Positions 7,747-16,143 of a stretch of 62,830 bases of DNA are shown one piece after another. Each line of letters starts with the position of its first letter. The stretch's first letter is position 1. The DNA comes from Salinivirgaceae bacterium. GTDB taxonomy: Bacteria > Bacteroidota > Bacteroidia > Bacteroidales > Salinivirgaceae. The stretch spans positions 1-62,830 of the forward strand of contig JAQICA010000092.1 in the NCBI GenBank assembly GCA_027858775.1, in the 5' to 3' direction. The position numbers and the translations under genes were made by a program. The notes under the pieces were generated by a model, which was given only the letters and a program-made list of their open reading frames with translations, ran no database searches and was not told the origin of the DNA.

Positions 7747-8975
7747 GCTAACAGTTTTTTCAGGTGATCGATTGTAGGTTCTATTGCTTCGGGTATTTCA
7801 ATTATTTGCTGAACAGCTTTTAAATCTTTTAATCCACTACCGGTAAGCAGCACAACGTTTTTCGATTTATCGTTTAGTTTATTATTGTTCTGATAGTGTA
7901 AAAGCCCGCCAAAAGCTGTTGCTGCGGCAGGCTCGGCAAACAGGCCGGTGTTTTTCGACAATATTTTTGATGCGTCTAAAATAGCGTCATCGCTAATGGT
8001 CAGCGTTTCGCCATTATATTTTTTCAGGTAACCGACTGCCATGTGATAGTTTCGGGGAATATCGACCGAAATAGAATCTGCAACCGTGTTACTTGCTTTG
8101 AGTTTAAATTCTTTTTTGCCAAAGTTCCGTGCAATATTATCGCTCCCTTTCGCTTGCACGGCCACAATGGTTGGCATCTGCTCAATTAATCCCAACATAA
8201 GCAAATCTTCAAATCCCTTGTACACACCTGAAATTATTACTCCATCGCCCACAGGCACAAATACCCTGTCGGGTACCTTGGCGCCCAACTGATCGAACAA
8301 TTCGTAGCTAACCGTTTTTTTACCTTCAATGGTTAATGGGTTATAAGCCGTATTCCGATTGTACCAGCCCAGTTGGTCGGTGGCTTTCACACTCAAATCG
8401 AATGCATCGTCGTACGTTCCCTGAACGGGAACAATGGTAGCGCCATACATCACAATTTGCGTAAGCTTAGCCAATGGTGCTGTGGACGGAACCATAATAA
8501 TTGCTTTTTGATTTTGCGCAGCGCAAATTCCGGCCAAAGAAGATCCTGCATTACCGGTCGATGCTGTAACAATAGTATCGATATTATTCTCGGCAGCATA
8601 GGCCGAAACCACTGCCGACGCTCTGTCTTTAAAAGAAAAGGTCGGATTTTGGGAATCGTCTTTTAAATAACACGTATAGTTCAAGTATTTGCCGTCGAGC
8701 TGGTCTATTTCGTACAGGGGAGTTTTTCCAGTTCTTAAATTCGGTAAACTTTCAATATCCTCAATGGGTAAAAGATCGATAAACTCCCGGTCTTTCAATT
8801 GCTGAAAAGTTTTTGTTTTTGCAATTTTATCGAAATCATACACGGTTTTCAGCACACCTTTGGGTGGCTGATTTTCGGAATTTAAGGCTGTGCAGGCCGG
8901 ACAAACATATTGAATATGGCGTGGATCGTATTCTGTTCCACATTCATTACAATGATATAAAAATTTCTGTTTCAT
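7743..8975 (-). CDS. Threonine-synthase-like PLP enzyme
   Basis: This 410-residue fold-type II PLP enzyme has an N-terminal zinc-ribbon (C9, C12, C25, C28) followed by a threonine synthase-like domain. The PLP lysine is K116 in SFKDRAS, the phosphate loop is TASTGNAGSS, and GDGVIISGVYKG is typical of ThrC. Location, however, points to catabolism: it is the first gene of the xdh-ssnA operon, overlaps xdh by 4 bp, and no thrA or thrB is nearby. In this context it could act as an ammonia-lyase or beta-elimination enzyme on a product of purine/hydantoin cleavage. That is an inference; true threonine synthase remains possible. Confidence 0.85.
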   Translation of the reverse strand: MKQKFLYHCNECGTEYDPRHIQYVCPACTALNSENQPPKGVLKTVYDFDKIAKTKTFQQLKDREFIDLLPIEDIESLPNLRTGKTPLYEIDQLDGKYLNYTCYLKDDSQNPTFSFKDRASAVVSAYAAENNIDTIVTASTGNAGSSLAGICAAQNQKAIIMVPSTAPLAKLTQIVMYGATIVPVQGTYDDAFDLSVKATDQLGWYNRNTAYNPLTIEGKKTVSYELFDQLGAKVPDRVFVPVGDGVIISGVYKGFEDLLMLGLIEQMPTIVAVQAKGSDNIARNFGKKEFKLKASNTVADSISVDIPRNYHMAVGYLKKYNGETLTISDDAILDASKILSKNTGLFAEPAAATAFGGLLHYQNNNKLNDKSKNVVLLTGSGLKDLKAVQQIIEIPEAIEPTIDHLKKLLA

Positions 8976-9073
8976 CCGTTAATTTTAAGTTTAAGTGGTT
9001 GAATGGAAGCTCCTGTTATCTGGTATCCAATCCTTTATTTATTTGACTTCAATTAATCATGCATGTATATGTT

Positions 9074-9097
9074 ACCCAAATTAAGCGATTTTCGCTC
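9074..9097. repeat. CCCAAATTAAGCG mini-hairpin, copy 2
   Basis: ACCCAAATTAAGCGATTTTC, followed by GCTC, differs from copy 1 (3811-3833) at one base in the shared core. It is upstream of the threonine-synthase-like gene on the minus strand. Confidence 0.6.
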
Positions 9098-9262
9098 ACG
9101 ATAAAGAAATCGGGGTTAAATCTAAGTTGAGCGCCTTACCACGGAGTTTCACAAAGTTGCATTTTCTATGGTCGGTTTCGAATGGCATGCAGCTATCGAA
9201 AATACACATTTTATTTATTTTTCGAAATGCCACAATGAACAAACTGGACAACAAAAAACAAA

Positions 9263-9300
9263 AAGTTGCCCCGGCTTTCCATAAGCTAACGGGACAACTT
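9263..9300 (-). terminator. Rho-independent terminator after the free-standing PLP gene
   Basis: On the minus strand AAGTTGTCCCG pairs with CGGGGCAACTT over 11 bp (one G-U) around a 16-nt loop, followed by TTTGTTTTTTG. It lies about 50 nt after the PLP gene stop and separates it from the xdh operon. Confidence 0.85.
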
Positions 9301-9347
9301 CTATAACATATCATGCCTATTAAGCAGCATCACTGGCCGTTTTATAG

Positions 9348-10823
9348 TTACTTCAACAGCCCCGTGCGCTCATTAAACTCGTTAATTAATTCATCCCAGC
9401 GATGTACCTGATTAAAGATTGAAGGCCACAATTGGCGGTCGTCCCACATCTGATTGAGGTCTTCAAGCTCTTTTGCTTGCTGCTCAATCCAGGTAAAGTA
9501 TTTCAAGTTATGAATATTTTTGCGGTCGTAATAGCCCAGCTCTTTTAAATGATCGGTTGTAGTACCCATGATGCATTTTTCCATATCTTTTGCAGCCTGA
9601 AGCGTGCTATAGTTGCCTTTTTCAGCTGTTTGCTCCTGCAAACGCGACTTATACATGTCGGCCGAATCGGTAGCCACGGTAATAATTACATCGTCTTCGG
9701 TCATTTCGTAATATTTGGCCGTTTTAATGGCAGAGAGCACGTTTCCAATTCCCGAAATCCCAATTAAATGAAGGGTCTCAATAACTTCAGGATCAATTCC
9801 CGTCTCTTTCAGGTATGCAAGTCCTTCCGGCTCATTAAACAAGCGTAAAATACGCATACAATCCTCATCGTCGATTGCGGTAACCATATCGGTATTTTTC
9901 ACATTATGAATCCAGGGCACATGCTTATCGCCAATTCCTTCGATGCGGTGACCACCAAACCCATTGCGCAACAATGTTGGACATTGCAGGGCTTCTGAAG
10001 CAACTACTTTTAAATGCGGAGCAATGGTTCTCAAATAATCGCCTGCAGCAATGGTTCCAGCCGATCCGGTTGCGGACACATAAGCGGCTAATTTTCCATT
10101 CTTTGTTTTAACGGCGTTGTACACCTCTTCAATTGCACTACCTGTAGTATGATAGTGCCAAATAGCATTGCCAAACTCTTCGAATTGGTTAAAGATCATA
10201 CAGTCGGGGCGGGTACGACGAATTTCCCAACACTTATCGTAAATTTCTTTTACGTTCGATTCGCAGCCCGGCGTGGCGATAACCTCTGAACCAATTTCGT
10301 CGCGCAACCAGGTAAAACGCTCCTGACTCATTTCTTCGGGCAGAATAGCTACGGAGTCTGTTCCCATAAGTTTTGAATCGAATGCTCCTCCGCGACAATA
10401 GTTTCCAGTTGATGGCCACACTGCTTTATGATAGGTGGGATCGTACTCACCGGTTGTAATACGCGGCGCAAGACAACCGTACGCTGCACCTACTTTGTGA
10501 GCACCTGTGGGAAACCATTTTCCAACAAGTAAAACAATTTTTGCATCGACACCTGTAATTTCTTTAGGCAGTTCTAGGTAGTTTACGTTGCCATAAAGGC
10601 CGCCACTCTCTTTGGGTTCGTTTTTCCATGTTATACGAAAAAGGTTCAATGGGTTAATTTCCCAAAGGCCAATATTTTTTAGTTGTTGCTTAATTTTTTC
10701 CGGAATAAGCTCAGGATTACGCTGTTGCTCAAATGTAGGAAGAATAATTTTCCGTTCCTTAAAGCGGTCTACCGCATTCTGTAGCGCTTTTTCGTTGCTT
10801 ATCTTATCTGTTAGTTGAATCAT
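9348..10823 (-). CDS. Tryptophan-synthase-beta-like PLP-dependent enzyme
   Basis: This 491-residue fold-type II PLP enzyme has its Schiff-base lysine at K110 in PTGAHKVGAA and a glycine-rich phosphate loop (SATGSAGTIAAGDYL). It is longer than TrpB, cysteine synthase or diaminopropionate ammonia-lyase (about 400 residues), with an extra N-terminal segment and a long helical C-terminus. Database entries for such proteins normally say only PLP-dependent enzyme. It is transcribed from its own promoter, ends at its own terminator, and is divergent from an Lrp-type regulator. That suggests amino-acid-responsive control and a catabolic role alongside the xdh block. The substrate is unknown; 2,3-diaminopropionate or another small amino acid is a speculation from context. 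Confidence 0.85.
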   Translation of the reverse strand: MIQLTDKISNEKALQNAVDRFKERKIILPTFEQQRNPELIPEKIKQQLKNIGLWEINPLNLFRITWKNEPKESGGLYGNVNYLELPKEITGVDAKIVLLVGKWFPTGAHKVGAAYGCLAPRITTGEYDPTYHKAVWPSTGNYCRGGAFDSKLMGTDSVAILPEEMSQERFTWLRDEIGSEVIATPGCESNVKEIYDKCWEIRRTRPDCMIFNQFEEFGNAIWHYHTTGSAIEEVYNAVKTKNGKLAAYVSATGSAGTIAAGDYLRTIAPHLKVVASEALQCPTLLRNGFGGHRIEGIGDKHVPWIHNVKNTDMVTAIDDEDCMRILRLFNEPEGLAYLKETGIDPEVIETLHLIGISGIGNVLSAIKTAKYYEMTEDDVIITVATDSADMYKSRLQEQTAEKGNYSTLQAAKDMEKCIMGTTTDHLKELGYYDRKNIHNLKYFTWIEQQAKELEDLNQMWDDRQLWPSIFNQVHRWDELINEFNERTGLLK

Positions 10824-10881
10824 TACAAATCTTTTTTAGGTTATTTTGCTTTGCAATATAGATATAATATACGAAATTTCT

Positions 10882-10898
10882 AGATTAATTGTAAATCT
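10882..10898. promoter_or_regulatory. Candidate Lrp/AsnC operator
   Basis: AGATT-AATTGTA-AATCT is a 17-bp AT-rich imperfect palindrome, the size and character of Lrp-family sites. It lies in the divergent region, downstream of the putative transcription start of the PLP gene, where binding would repress it. The assignment is by position and symmetry only. Confidence 0.3.
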
Positions 10899-10923
10899 TA
10901 GGAAAAATCTATTAATTTAGCAC

Positions 10924-10931
10924 CAAAATTA
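10924..10931 (-). promoter_or_regulatory. Bacteroidota -7 box for the PLP-enzyme gene
   Basis: The minus strand reads TAATTTTG, matching TAnnTTTG, about 100 nt upstream of the ATG. This gives a leader of roughly 90 nt that contains the candidate Lrp site. Confidence 0.45.
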
Positions 10932-11055
10932 GCATAATATCACAAGTGCATATATGTTTTTTTAAAGAAAAAGAAAATTAAACCACAAAAACGTGGGAAA
11001 GCAACTGATAATAGATGTGGCATACAATAATAATAGATTATTAAAACACAAAACA

Positions 11056-11517
11056 ATGAAACCAATCGACGAAATTGACCGCAAATTGCTAAATGAACTT
11101 CAGGCTAACAGCCGAATTACGATTCGCGAACTATCGGAAAAGTTACATTTATCGACAACCCCCATTCACGAACGCATAAAGAAACTGGAAAAAGGTGGAT
11201 ACATTCAGCAATACATTACGCTGTTAAATCCCAAAAAGTTTGACAAAACCCTGATGGTTTACATTTCGGTTTCGTTACGTGACCATACAAAAAAGGCCAT
11301 TTTAGATTTTGAGGCAAAGGTAAATGCGCTTGACGAAGTGATGGAATGTTACTATATTTCGGGAAGTTCGGACTTTCTAATAAAAGTGGTTTGCAATAAC
11401 ATGGACGATTTTCATGATTTCCTGACCAATCGTTTTTCTGTAATTACAAATATCACACAGTTTTACAGCTCATTTGTTATGTATGGCAGTAAAGTAAAGT
11501 ATAACTTCGATTTATGA
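11056..11517 (+). CDS. Lrp/AsnC-family transcriptional regulator
   Basis: The 153-residue product starts at MKPIDEIDRKLL; a GTG at 10993 in the same frame would add an unconserved tail and is rejected. Residues 1-60 form the AsnC-type winged helix (DRKLLNELQANSRITIRELSEKLHLSTTPIHERIKKLEK.G). Residues 65-145 form the RAM ligand-binding domain. Such proteins are octameric, amino-acid-responsive DNA-binding proteins. It is divergent from the PLP-enzyme gene across about 230 bp, the usual layout for a local regulator, so it probably controls the PLP gene and perhaps the xdh operon. No clear promoter box of its own was found. Confidence 0.92.
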   Translation: MKPIDEIDRKLLNELQANSRITIRELSEKLHLSTTPIHERIKKLEKGGYIQQYITLLNPKKFDKTLMVYISVSLRDHTKKAILDFEAKVNALDEVMECYYISGSSDFLIKVVCNNMDDFHDFLTNRFSVITNITQFYSSFVMYGSKVKYNFDL

Positions 11518-11648
11518 GCGGGGTAGCGTTTTATGAAAAATGGTTACAAAGCGTGAAAAACGGTTAGTTTATCGCATGAAGTAGATTAAAAACAGAACAG
11601 AAACCGGGTTCTGATTTTTGCATAGAGATGTTCATTTTATTACAACGC

Positions 11649-12839
11649 TTAGTAGTCGTAATCAATGGGAATAAAACCATCTTTCTTGTATCGCTTTACT
11701 TGCTTCAAAACAAATGAATAGCTATAGTCATCTTTAATTTGCTTAAAACGAGCGTTTTCACGATCTACTGCATATCCATTATACTTTTTTAACAATCCAA
11801 AAAGGGACGTATTACGTTTCAAAATTTCTTCTTTCCAATCATTTCCACAAATTCTATCTAGAATTAAGATCATTGCTAAACCATACCGATAATCTTTCCC
11901 CCAGTATTTGTTAAAATACCTTGAATCTATATCCAATCGAATTTTGTAATAAGTCATCAAGTCTATTGCGCTGCGGTGGTTTTTATCTGCTGAAATTCCT
12001 CTTAATTTAAGATCATACTTCCTTAAATATGTCAGCACTTTATAGTCAATATATGTTGCTCCTCCTTCTATCCATTCAAATTCGTTGTCAGAATTTTCTT
12101 TCCAGAAAATAGAGTATCGATACCTTCTATTTCGGACAGTAATAAAATCATTTACAATTTCCTTCAGCTCCTCATCCGACTCCGTCTCCAACGCTTTTAA
12201 CAATAGTTGACCTTCAAGAAATGACAAAACTATATGATTAGGTCGGGTAAAATTTGCGGGGAAAGTGAGACTCGAAATTGGTTTCTTTTTTAATTGATAC
12301 AGGTGAAAAGATTCATGGATTAATACCTTCATCCAATTATCATATGAATAAAAATGCTTTTCTAACCCGGGAAGGGTTGAATTATTTCTCTCAAATCTTT
12401 TTTGCGCATAGCTCAGAAATTTCGATGACATTTCTTCTGAATAAGGCTCTATTCTTGCTAATCGAAAATACACATCATCTATATTCAAAGATAATCCACA
12501 ATAAGAATCGGACAAGTGACTACTATCACGGTAAAAGAGCTCCTTGCCAAATAGTTCATATGGCAATTTGTGGAATCCGGAAGGAAGTGGCTTATATGGA
12601 TTTACAAAAAGGTCGAAGTGCCCGGGAGCACCTACAAAAACCGAGGTTTCTTTATAGTTTTTCCATTCCGGCCAAATGGAATCAATATACACATCAAGAA
12701 AATCCCATGAAGCTTCAATTAAATCCAACGTAATTTTATACTCTTTCTCAGAACTGACAACCTTACCGGGCTGACAAAAAGCCCAATTAGCAGAAATTAT
12801 TAAATTAAAAAAAATACAAAACCGAATTATGATCTTCAT
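11649..12839 (-). CDS. Secreted putative zinc metallopeptidase (HExxH), uncharacterised
   Basis: This 396-residue protein has an N-terminal signal peptide (residues 1-22, ending FCQ). A canonical zinc motif HESFH lies at 175-179, and a glutamate E258 in EWIEGGATY follows about 80 residues later, as expected for a gluzincin-type third ligand. The flanking text WMKVLIHESFHLYQ resembles peptidase helices. I do not recognise a named family. It is flanked by intergenic DNA on both sides and looks monocistronic. Proteolytic activity is inferred from the motif; a zinc-binding non-enzyme is possible. Wording of its codons is AT-rich relative to housekeeping neighbours, which could indicate a recent acquisition. 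Confidence 0.75.
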   Translation of the reverse strand: MKIIIRFCIFFNLIISANWAFCQPGKVVSSEKEYKITLDLIEASWDFLDVYIDSIWPEWKNYKETSVFVGAPGHFDLFVNPYKPLPSGFHKLPYELFGKELFYRDSSHLSDSYCGLSLNIDDVYFRLARIEPYSEEMSSKFLSYAQKRFERNNSTLPGLEKHFYSYDNWMKVLIHESFHLYQLKKKPISSLTFPANFTRPNHIVLSFLEGQLLLKALETESDEELKEIVNDFITVRNRRYRYSIFWKENSDNEFEWIEGGATYIDYKVLTYLRKYDLKLRGISADKNHRSAIDLMTYYKIRLDIDSRYFNKYWGKDYRYGLAMILILDRICGNDWKEEILKRNTSLFGLLKKYNGYAVDRENARFKQIKDDYSYSFVLKQVKRYKKDGFIPIDYDY

Positions 12840-12921
12840 AAAGGAAAAGAAACTAAGGGATTAAAATAACTTGACGTTTTCAGATTGCTCTTTGTTTTTT
12901 TTGACGAAATTCGTTTTCTTC

Positions 12922-12948
12922 CAAAATTATCATTTACAAACAAAACTA
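12922..12948 (-). promoter_or_regulatory. Two candidate -7 boxes for the HExxH gene
   Basis: On the minus strand TAATTTTG (12922-12929) and TAGTTTTG (12941-12948) both fit TAnnTTTG, about 80-100 nt before the start codon. The second overlaps the stop codon of the upstream lipoprotein gene. Confidence 0.4.
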
Positions 12949-13362
12949 ATCGCGCTTTAAAGTGGAAAATACGTTCTCAAAGCCAACCGAGCCGCCACGC
13001 ACCTCGTACTCAAGAACAACCGTTTTATAATCGGGCTCGATGGTGCCCGATCCCTCGATAGAGTAATCTCCCAAAAGTTGTGGTCGGATTAGAATATCAT
13101 ACCCACTCACTTCTATGCGCAGCTCATTGTTTATTCCGGTACGGTAAAAATTATTAATAGCATACTGCAACGAATCTACAGGAACACGTTGAATGCTTAC
13201 GGTATATTGCCGCCAACCTGATTGTTCTCCAGTATCTTCAATAATCCATTCTCCTGCAATGGAAGAATAATCATCATTCTTTTTATCGCAACCTTGTGCA
13301 ACGAAAATGAGTAATAGAATAAAAATTATGATATAACGCCCAGGTGTATGTATTCGGTTCAT
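12946..13362 (-). CDS. Small lipoprotein, lipocalin-like
   Basis: The start is taken at MNRIHTPGRYIIIF, because a -7 box lies at 13382-13389 and the longer frame (to 13428) would begin upstream of it. The 138-residue product has a hydrophobic segment ending VAQGC, a loose lipobox, followed by an acidic KKNDD stretch. The rest (about 110 residues) is beta-rich, beginning SIAGEWIIEDTGE and resembling lipocalin-like Bacteroidota lipoproteins. Function is unknown. Confidence 0.7.
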   Translation of the reverse strand: MNRIHTPGRYIIIFILLLIFVAQGCDKKNDDYSSIAGEWIIEDTGEQSGWRQYTVSIQRVPVDSLQYAINNFYRTGINNELRIEVSGYDILIRPQLLGDYSIEGSGTIEPDYKTVVLEYEVRGGSVGFENVFSTLKRD

Positions 13363-13381
13363 CGTTAACAGAGTTAGTGAA

Positions 13382-13389
13382 CAAATATA
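13382..13389 (-). promoter_or_regulatory. -7 box of the small lipoprotein gene
   Basis: The minus strand reads TATATTTG, a perfect TAnnTTTG, about 20 nt upstream of the ATG at 13362. It decides the start codon. Confidence 0.5.
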
Positions 13390-13770
13390 GGATAACAATT
13401 TACGAAATATAGTTGTATTATACAACACCCAAAATTAGATTGATGAGAATACAGGAGTTTTCTTTATTTCTTCTTGCGGATTATGGGGAACTAAGTTATG
13501 AAAATTACAAAACACCGATTTGCCATACCCGGTGTTTTCCTGTTTTTGTGCACCCCCTCAACACCCAGAAAACAGACAGAAGTTCCATGTTTAAAATTTG
13601 TATTTTAGGTTATGCAAAGCTATTTTCAGAATCTGTTTGTTCGAAGAAAAAGAATTTTTTCAGATTATTTTGCTTTTCATATCTACCTGTAAACTGAAGA
13701 TAATTACATTAAGATTTTGCTTTTGAGTCAATTATGATGATTTTACTTTTCACCTGATCAAAAAGCAAGC

Positions 13771-13969
13771 AAAAAATCAAGATCAAATTAGGCTCCACCC
13801 CGCCGCTAGCCCGCCAATTTGATCAGGCCAACCCGCAATGGGTCTTGTCAACTTTTCAGACAATAGAAATTTACTTCGTATTATGACACGGGGTTTGATG
13901 CTTTTTTTTGACCTAAACAAGAGAAGGATAATCAATTACAAGTCATGTATTGCTCAAAACAAGAATACT
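13771..13969. repeat. Dispersed degenerate repeat, copy A2
   Basis: This is the compact counterpart of copy A1. Its arms GATCAAATT (13781-13789) and AATTTGATC (13816-13824) are close together, and the tail TATTGCTCAAAACAAGAATAC aligns with 540-561. It also begins with an AAAAAGCAAGCAAAAAATCA lead-in shared with A1. Confidence 0.6.
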
Positions 13970-13990
13970 GAAAATTCAACAACAGAAAAA

Positions 13991-14021
13991 GCGGGAGAAG
14001 ATTTCACCAATCTGCTCCCGC
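13991..14021 (-). terminator. Rho-independent terminator of hutU
   Basis: On the minus strand GCGGGAG-C-AGATT pairs with AATCT-T-CTCCCGC around a short loop, then TTTTTCTG. It lies 24 nt after the hutU stop codon. Confidence 0.9.
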
Positions 14022-14044
14022 CAAAATACTATTCTGTTTTTTTG

Positions 14045-16051
14045 CTAAAATAATTTATCGACAATATTATCGTCAGCCATATTTGGCACTGTAATTTTTA
14101 ATCGGGGTTCTTGCTCCATGGCGCGTTTAATGGCAAATACGGCACCTTCGTTTCGCGCCCAACTCCGACGTGCAATTCCGTTATTCACATCCCAGTGCAA
14201 CATCATTTTTAACCGTCGGTCGGCATCGTCTGAGCCATCGAGCAGCATACCAAAGCCACCGTTAATTACTTCGCCCCAGCCAACTCCTCCGCCGTTATGG
14301 ATAGAAACCCATGTTGCCCCGCGGAAACCATCGCCAATTACGTTGTGAATGGCCATATCGGAAGTAAACTGCGATCCATCGTAAATATTCGATGTTTCCC
14401 TGAAAGGCGAGTCGGTACCCGACACATCGTGGTGATCGCGCCCAAGAACAACAGGCCCGATTTTTCCGGCTTTAATGGCATTATTAAATGCTTCGGCAAT
14501 TTTCATGCGCCCCAAAGCATCGGCATAAAGAATACGCGCTTGTGACCCCACAACCAGCTTATTCTCTTGCGCGCCGCGAATCCACTTAATATTATCGTCC
14601 ATTTGTTGCTGTATTTCTTCGGGCGAATCTTGTTTCAGCTGATCGAGCACTTCTGTAGCAATGCGATCGGTTTCTTCCAAATCTTCCGGCTTTCCCGATG
14701 CACAAACCCAGCGGAAAGGTCCAAATCCGTAATCGAAACACATGGGTCCCATAATATCTTGTACATAGGAAGGGTAACGAAAATCGATGCCATTTTCAGC
14801 CATAATTTCAGCACCGGCTCTGCTCGCTTCCAGCAAAAATGCATTGCCATAATCGAAGAAATACATACCGGACCCGGTTAAATGATTAATGGCTGCCACC
14901 TGACGCTTGAGCGACTCCTGAACTTTTTGTTTGAAGAGCTCAGGGTTCTCAGCCATCATGGTATTGGCATCGTCGAAAGACACACCTGCCGGATAGTAAC
15001 CACCTGCCCAGGGATTGTGCAGTGATGTTTGGTCGGAACCCATATCGACATACACATTACGTTCTACCATACGTTCCCACAAATCGACAATATTTCCCAA
15101 GAAGGCTATAGAGTGAGGTTTATTATCATTTTGATACTGCAAAGCAACATCAATGGTTTTATCGACATCGTCAATTACTTCGTCGACCCAACCTTGTTCG
15201 TGCCGTTTGTAGGCAGCATCCGGATTAATTTCACCAGTAATACTAACCACACCGGCAATATTTCCTGCTTTTGGCTGCGCACCACTCATTCCGCCCAAAC
15301 CCGATGTTATAAAAAGTCTTACTTTTGATGCATCGCCTTTATGCGCAATCATACGAGCTGCATTAAGCACTGTAATGGTTGTACCGTGTACAATTCCCTG
15401 AGGCCCGATGTACATATAGGAACCGGCTGTCATTTGACCGTATTGTGTTACGCCAAGTGCATTAAAACGCTCCCAGTCGTCGGGTTTTGAATAGTTAGGA
15501 ATCATCATTCCATTGGTCACAACTACTCGTGGAGCATCTTTGTGCGATGGAAAAAGTCCCATTGGGTGGCCTGAATACATAACCAACGTTTGATCGCCAG
15601 TCATTTCTGATAAGTATTTCATAGTGAGGCGGTACTGTGCCCAGTTTTGAAATACTGCACCATTGCCACCGTATGTGATCAGCTCATGCGGATGCTGTGC
15701 TACAGCCGGATCGAGGTTATTCTGTATCATCACCATAATGGCTTTGGCCTGTTCCGATTTACCCGGGTAATGGTCGATCGGACGTGCTTTCATTTCATAA
15801 TCGGGGCGAAAACGGTACATGTAAATACGTCCGTAAGTTTCAAGTTCACGGGCAAATTCCGGCGCCAGCTCGGCATGATGCTCAGGCTCAAAATACCTGA
15901 GAGCATTGCGCAAAGCCAATTTCTTTTCCTCAACTGTCAGTATATCTTTACGTTTAGGAGCATGGTTTACTCCTTGTTCATAGGCTTTTGGAGTGGGTAA
16001 TTTAGATGGGATACCCTCGACTACCATTTTTTCAAACTCAAATTGTGTCAT
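14045..16051 (-). CDS. hutU: Urocanate hydratase
   Basis: This 668-residue cytoplasmic enzyme converts urocanate to imidazolonepropionate using tightly bound NAD+ (second step of histidine degradation). Hallmarks are the NAD-binding GLGGMSGAQPKAG, YGGNGAVFQNW near residue 130, GRDHHDVSGTDSPFRET and HNGGGVGWGEVINGGFG near the C-terminus. The length matches the long form seen in Bacteroidota and eukaryotes rather than the roughly 555-residue proteobacterial form. The gene is alone: no hutH, hutI or formiminotransferase gene is adjacent. It has its own promoter and terminator and is divergent from a helicase gene. Confidence 0.97.
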   Translation of the reverse strand: MTQFEFEKMVVEGIPSKLPTPKAYEQGVNHAPKRKDILTVEEKKLALRNALRYFEPEHHAELAPEFARELETYGRIYMYRFRPDYEMKARPIDHYPGKSEQAKAIMVMIQNNLDPAVAQHPHELITYGGNGAVFQNWAQYRLTMKYLSEMTGDQTLVMYSGHPMGLFPSHKDAPRVVVTNGMMIPNYSKPDDWERFNALGVTQYGQMTAGSYMYIGPQGIVHGTTITVLNAARMIAHKGDASKVRLFITSGLGGMSGAQPKAGNIAGVVSITGEINPDAAYKRHEQGWVDEVIDDVDKTIDVALQYQNDNKPHSIAFLGNIVDLWERMVERNVYVDMGSDQTSLHNPWAGGYYPAGVSFDDANTMMAENPELFKQKVQESLKRQVAAINHLTGSGMYFFDYGNAFLLEASRAGAEIMAENGIDFRYPSYVQDIMGPMCFDYGFGPFRWVCASGKPEDLEETDRIATEVLDQLKQDSPEEIQQQMDDNIKWIRGAQENKLVVGSQARILYADALGRMKIAEAFNNAIKAGKIGPVVLGRDHHDVSGTDSPFRETSNIYDGSQFTSDMAIHNVIGDGFRGATWVSIHNGGGVGWGEVINGGFGMLLDGSDDADRRLKMMLHWDVNNGIARRSWARNEGAVFAIKRAMEQEPRLKITVPNMADDNIVDKLF

Positions 16052-16071
16052 AGCGTTAAATTTTTCTGTGG

Positions 16072-16104
16072 CAAAAGTATCAAAAATTTGTGAAAACCTG
16101 TCAA
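16072..16104 (-). promoter_or_regulatory. hutU promoter (-33 and -7)
   Basis: On the minus strand TTG (16102-16104, in TTGACA) and TACTTTTG (16072-16079) are separated by 22 nt, matching the Bacteroidota sigma-A consensus. The start codon is about 20 nt further. Confidence 0.65.
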
Positions 16105-16143
16105 TTCCATTAAATTGCGATGTTCTAAAAAAACTAACTTAGC

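Larger units (their letters stand above)
8976..9347. other. 372-bp gap between the two PLP-enzyme genes
   Basis: No gene is supported. It contains a mini-hairpin repeat (9074-9097) and a strong minus-strand terminator (9263-9300). No TAnnTTTG box could be found in front of the threonine-synthase-like gene, so its promoter is unresolved. Confidence 0.6.
13363..14044. other. 682-bp gap between hutU and the small lipoprotein
   Basis: No gene is supported; the forward frames here have no recognisable product. The gap contains a hairpin AAAACACCG/CGGTGTTTT (13509-13538), repeat copy A2 (13771-13969) and the hutU terminator (13991-14021). Confidence 0.6.

Noticed and set aside
11531-11569. Near-direct repeat TGAAAAATGGTTA / TGAAAAACGGTTA after the Lrp gene
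   Set aside because: Two short AT-rich imperfect copies without further structure; no terminator or operator role could be supported.
13509-13538. AAAACACCG/CGGTGTTTT hairpin as a terminator
   Set aside because: It is 500 nt from the hutU stop and a far better terminator lies at 13991-14021; no gene ends next to it.
14045-16051. A hut operon around hutU
   Set aside because: The neighbours are a helicase gene and a small lipoprotein gene; no hutH, hutI or formiminotransferase gene is in the window, and hutU has its own terminator.
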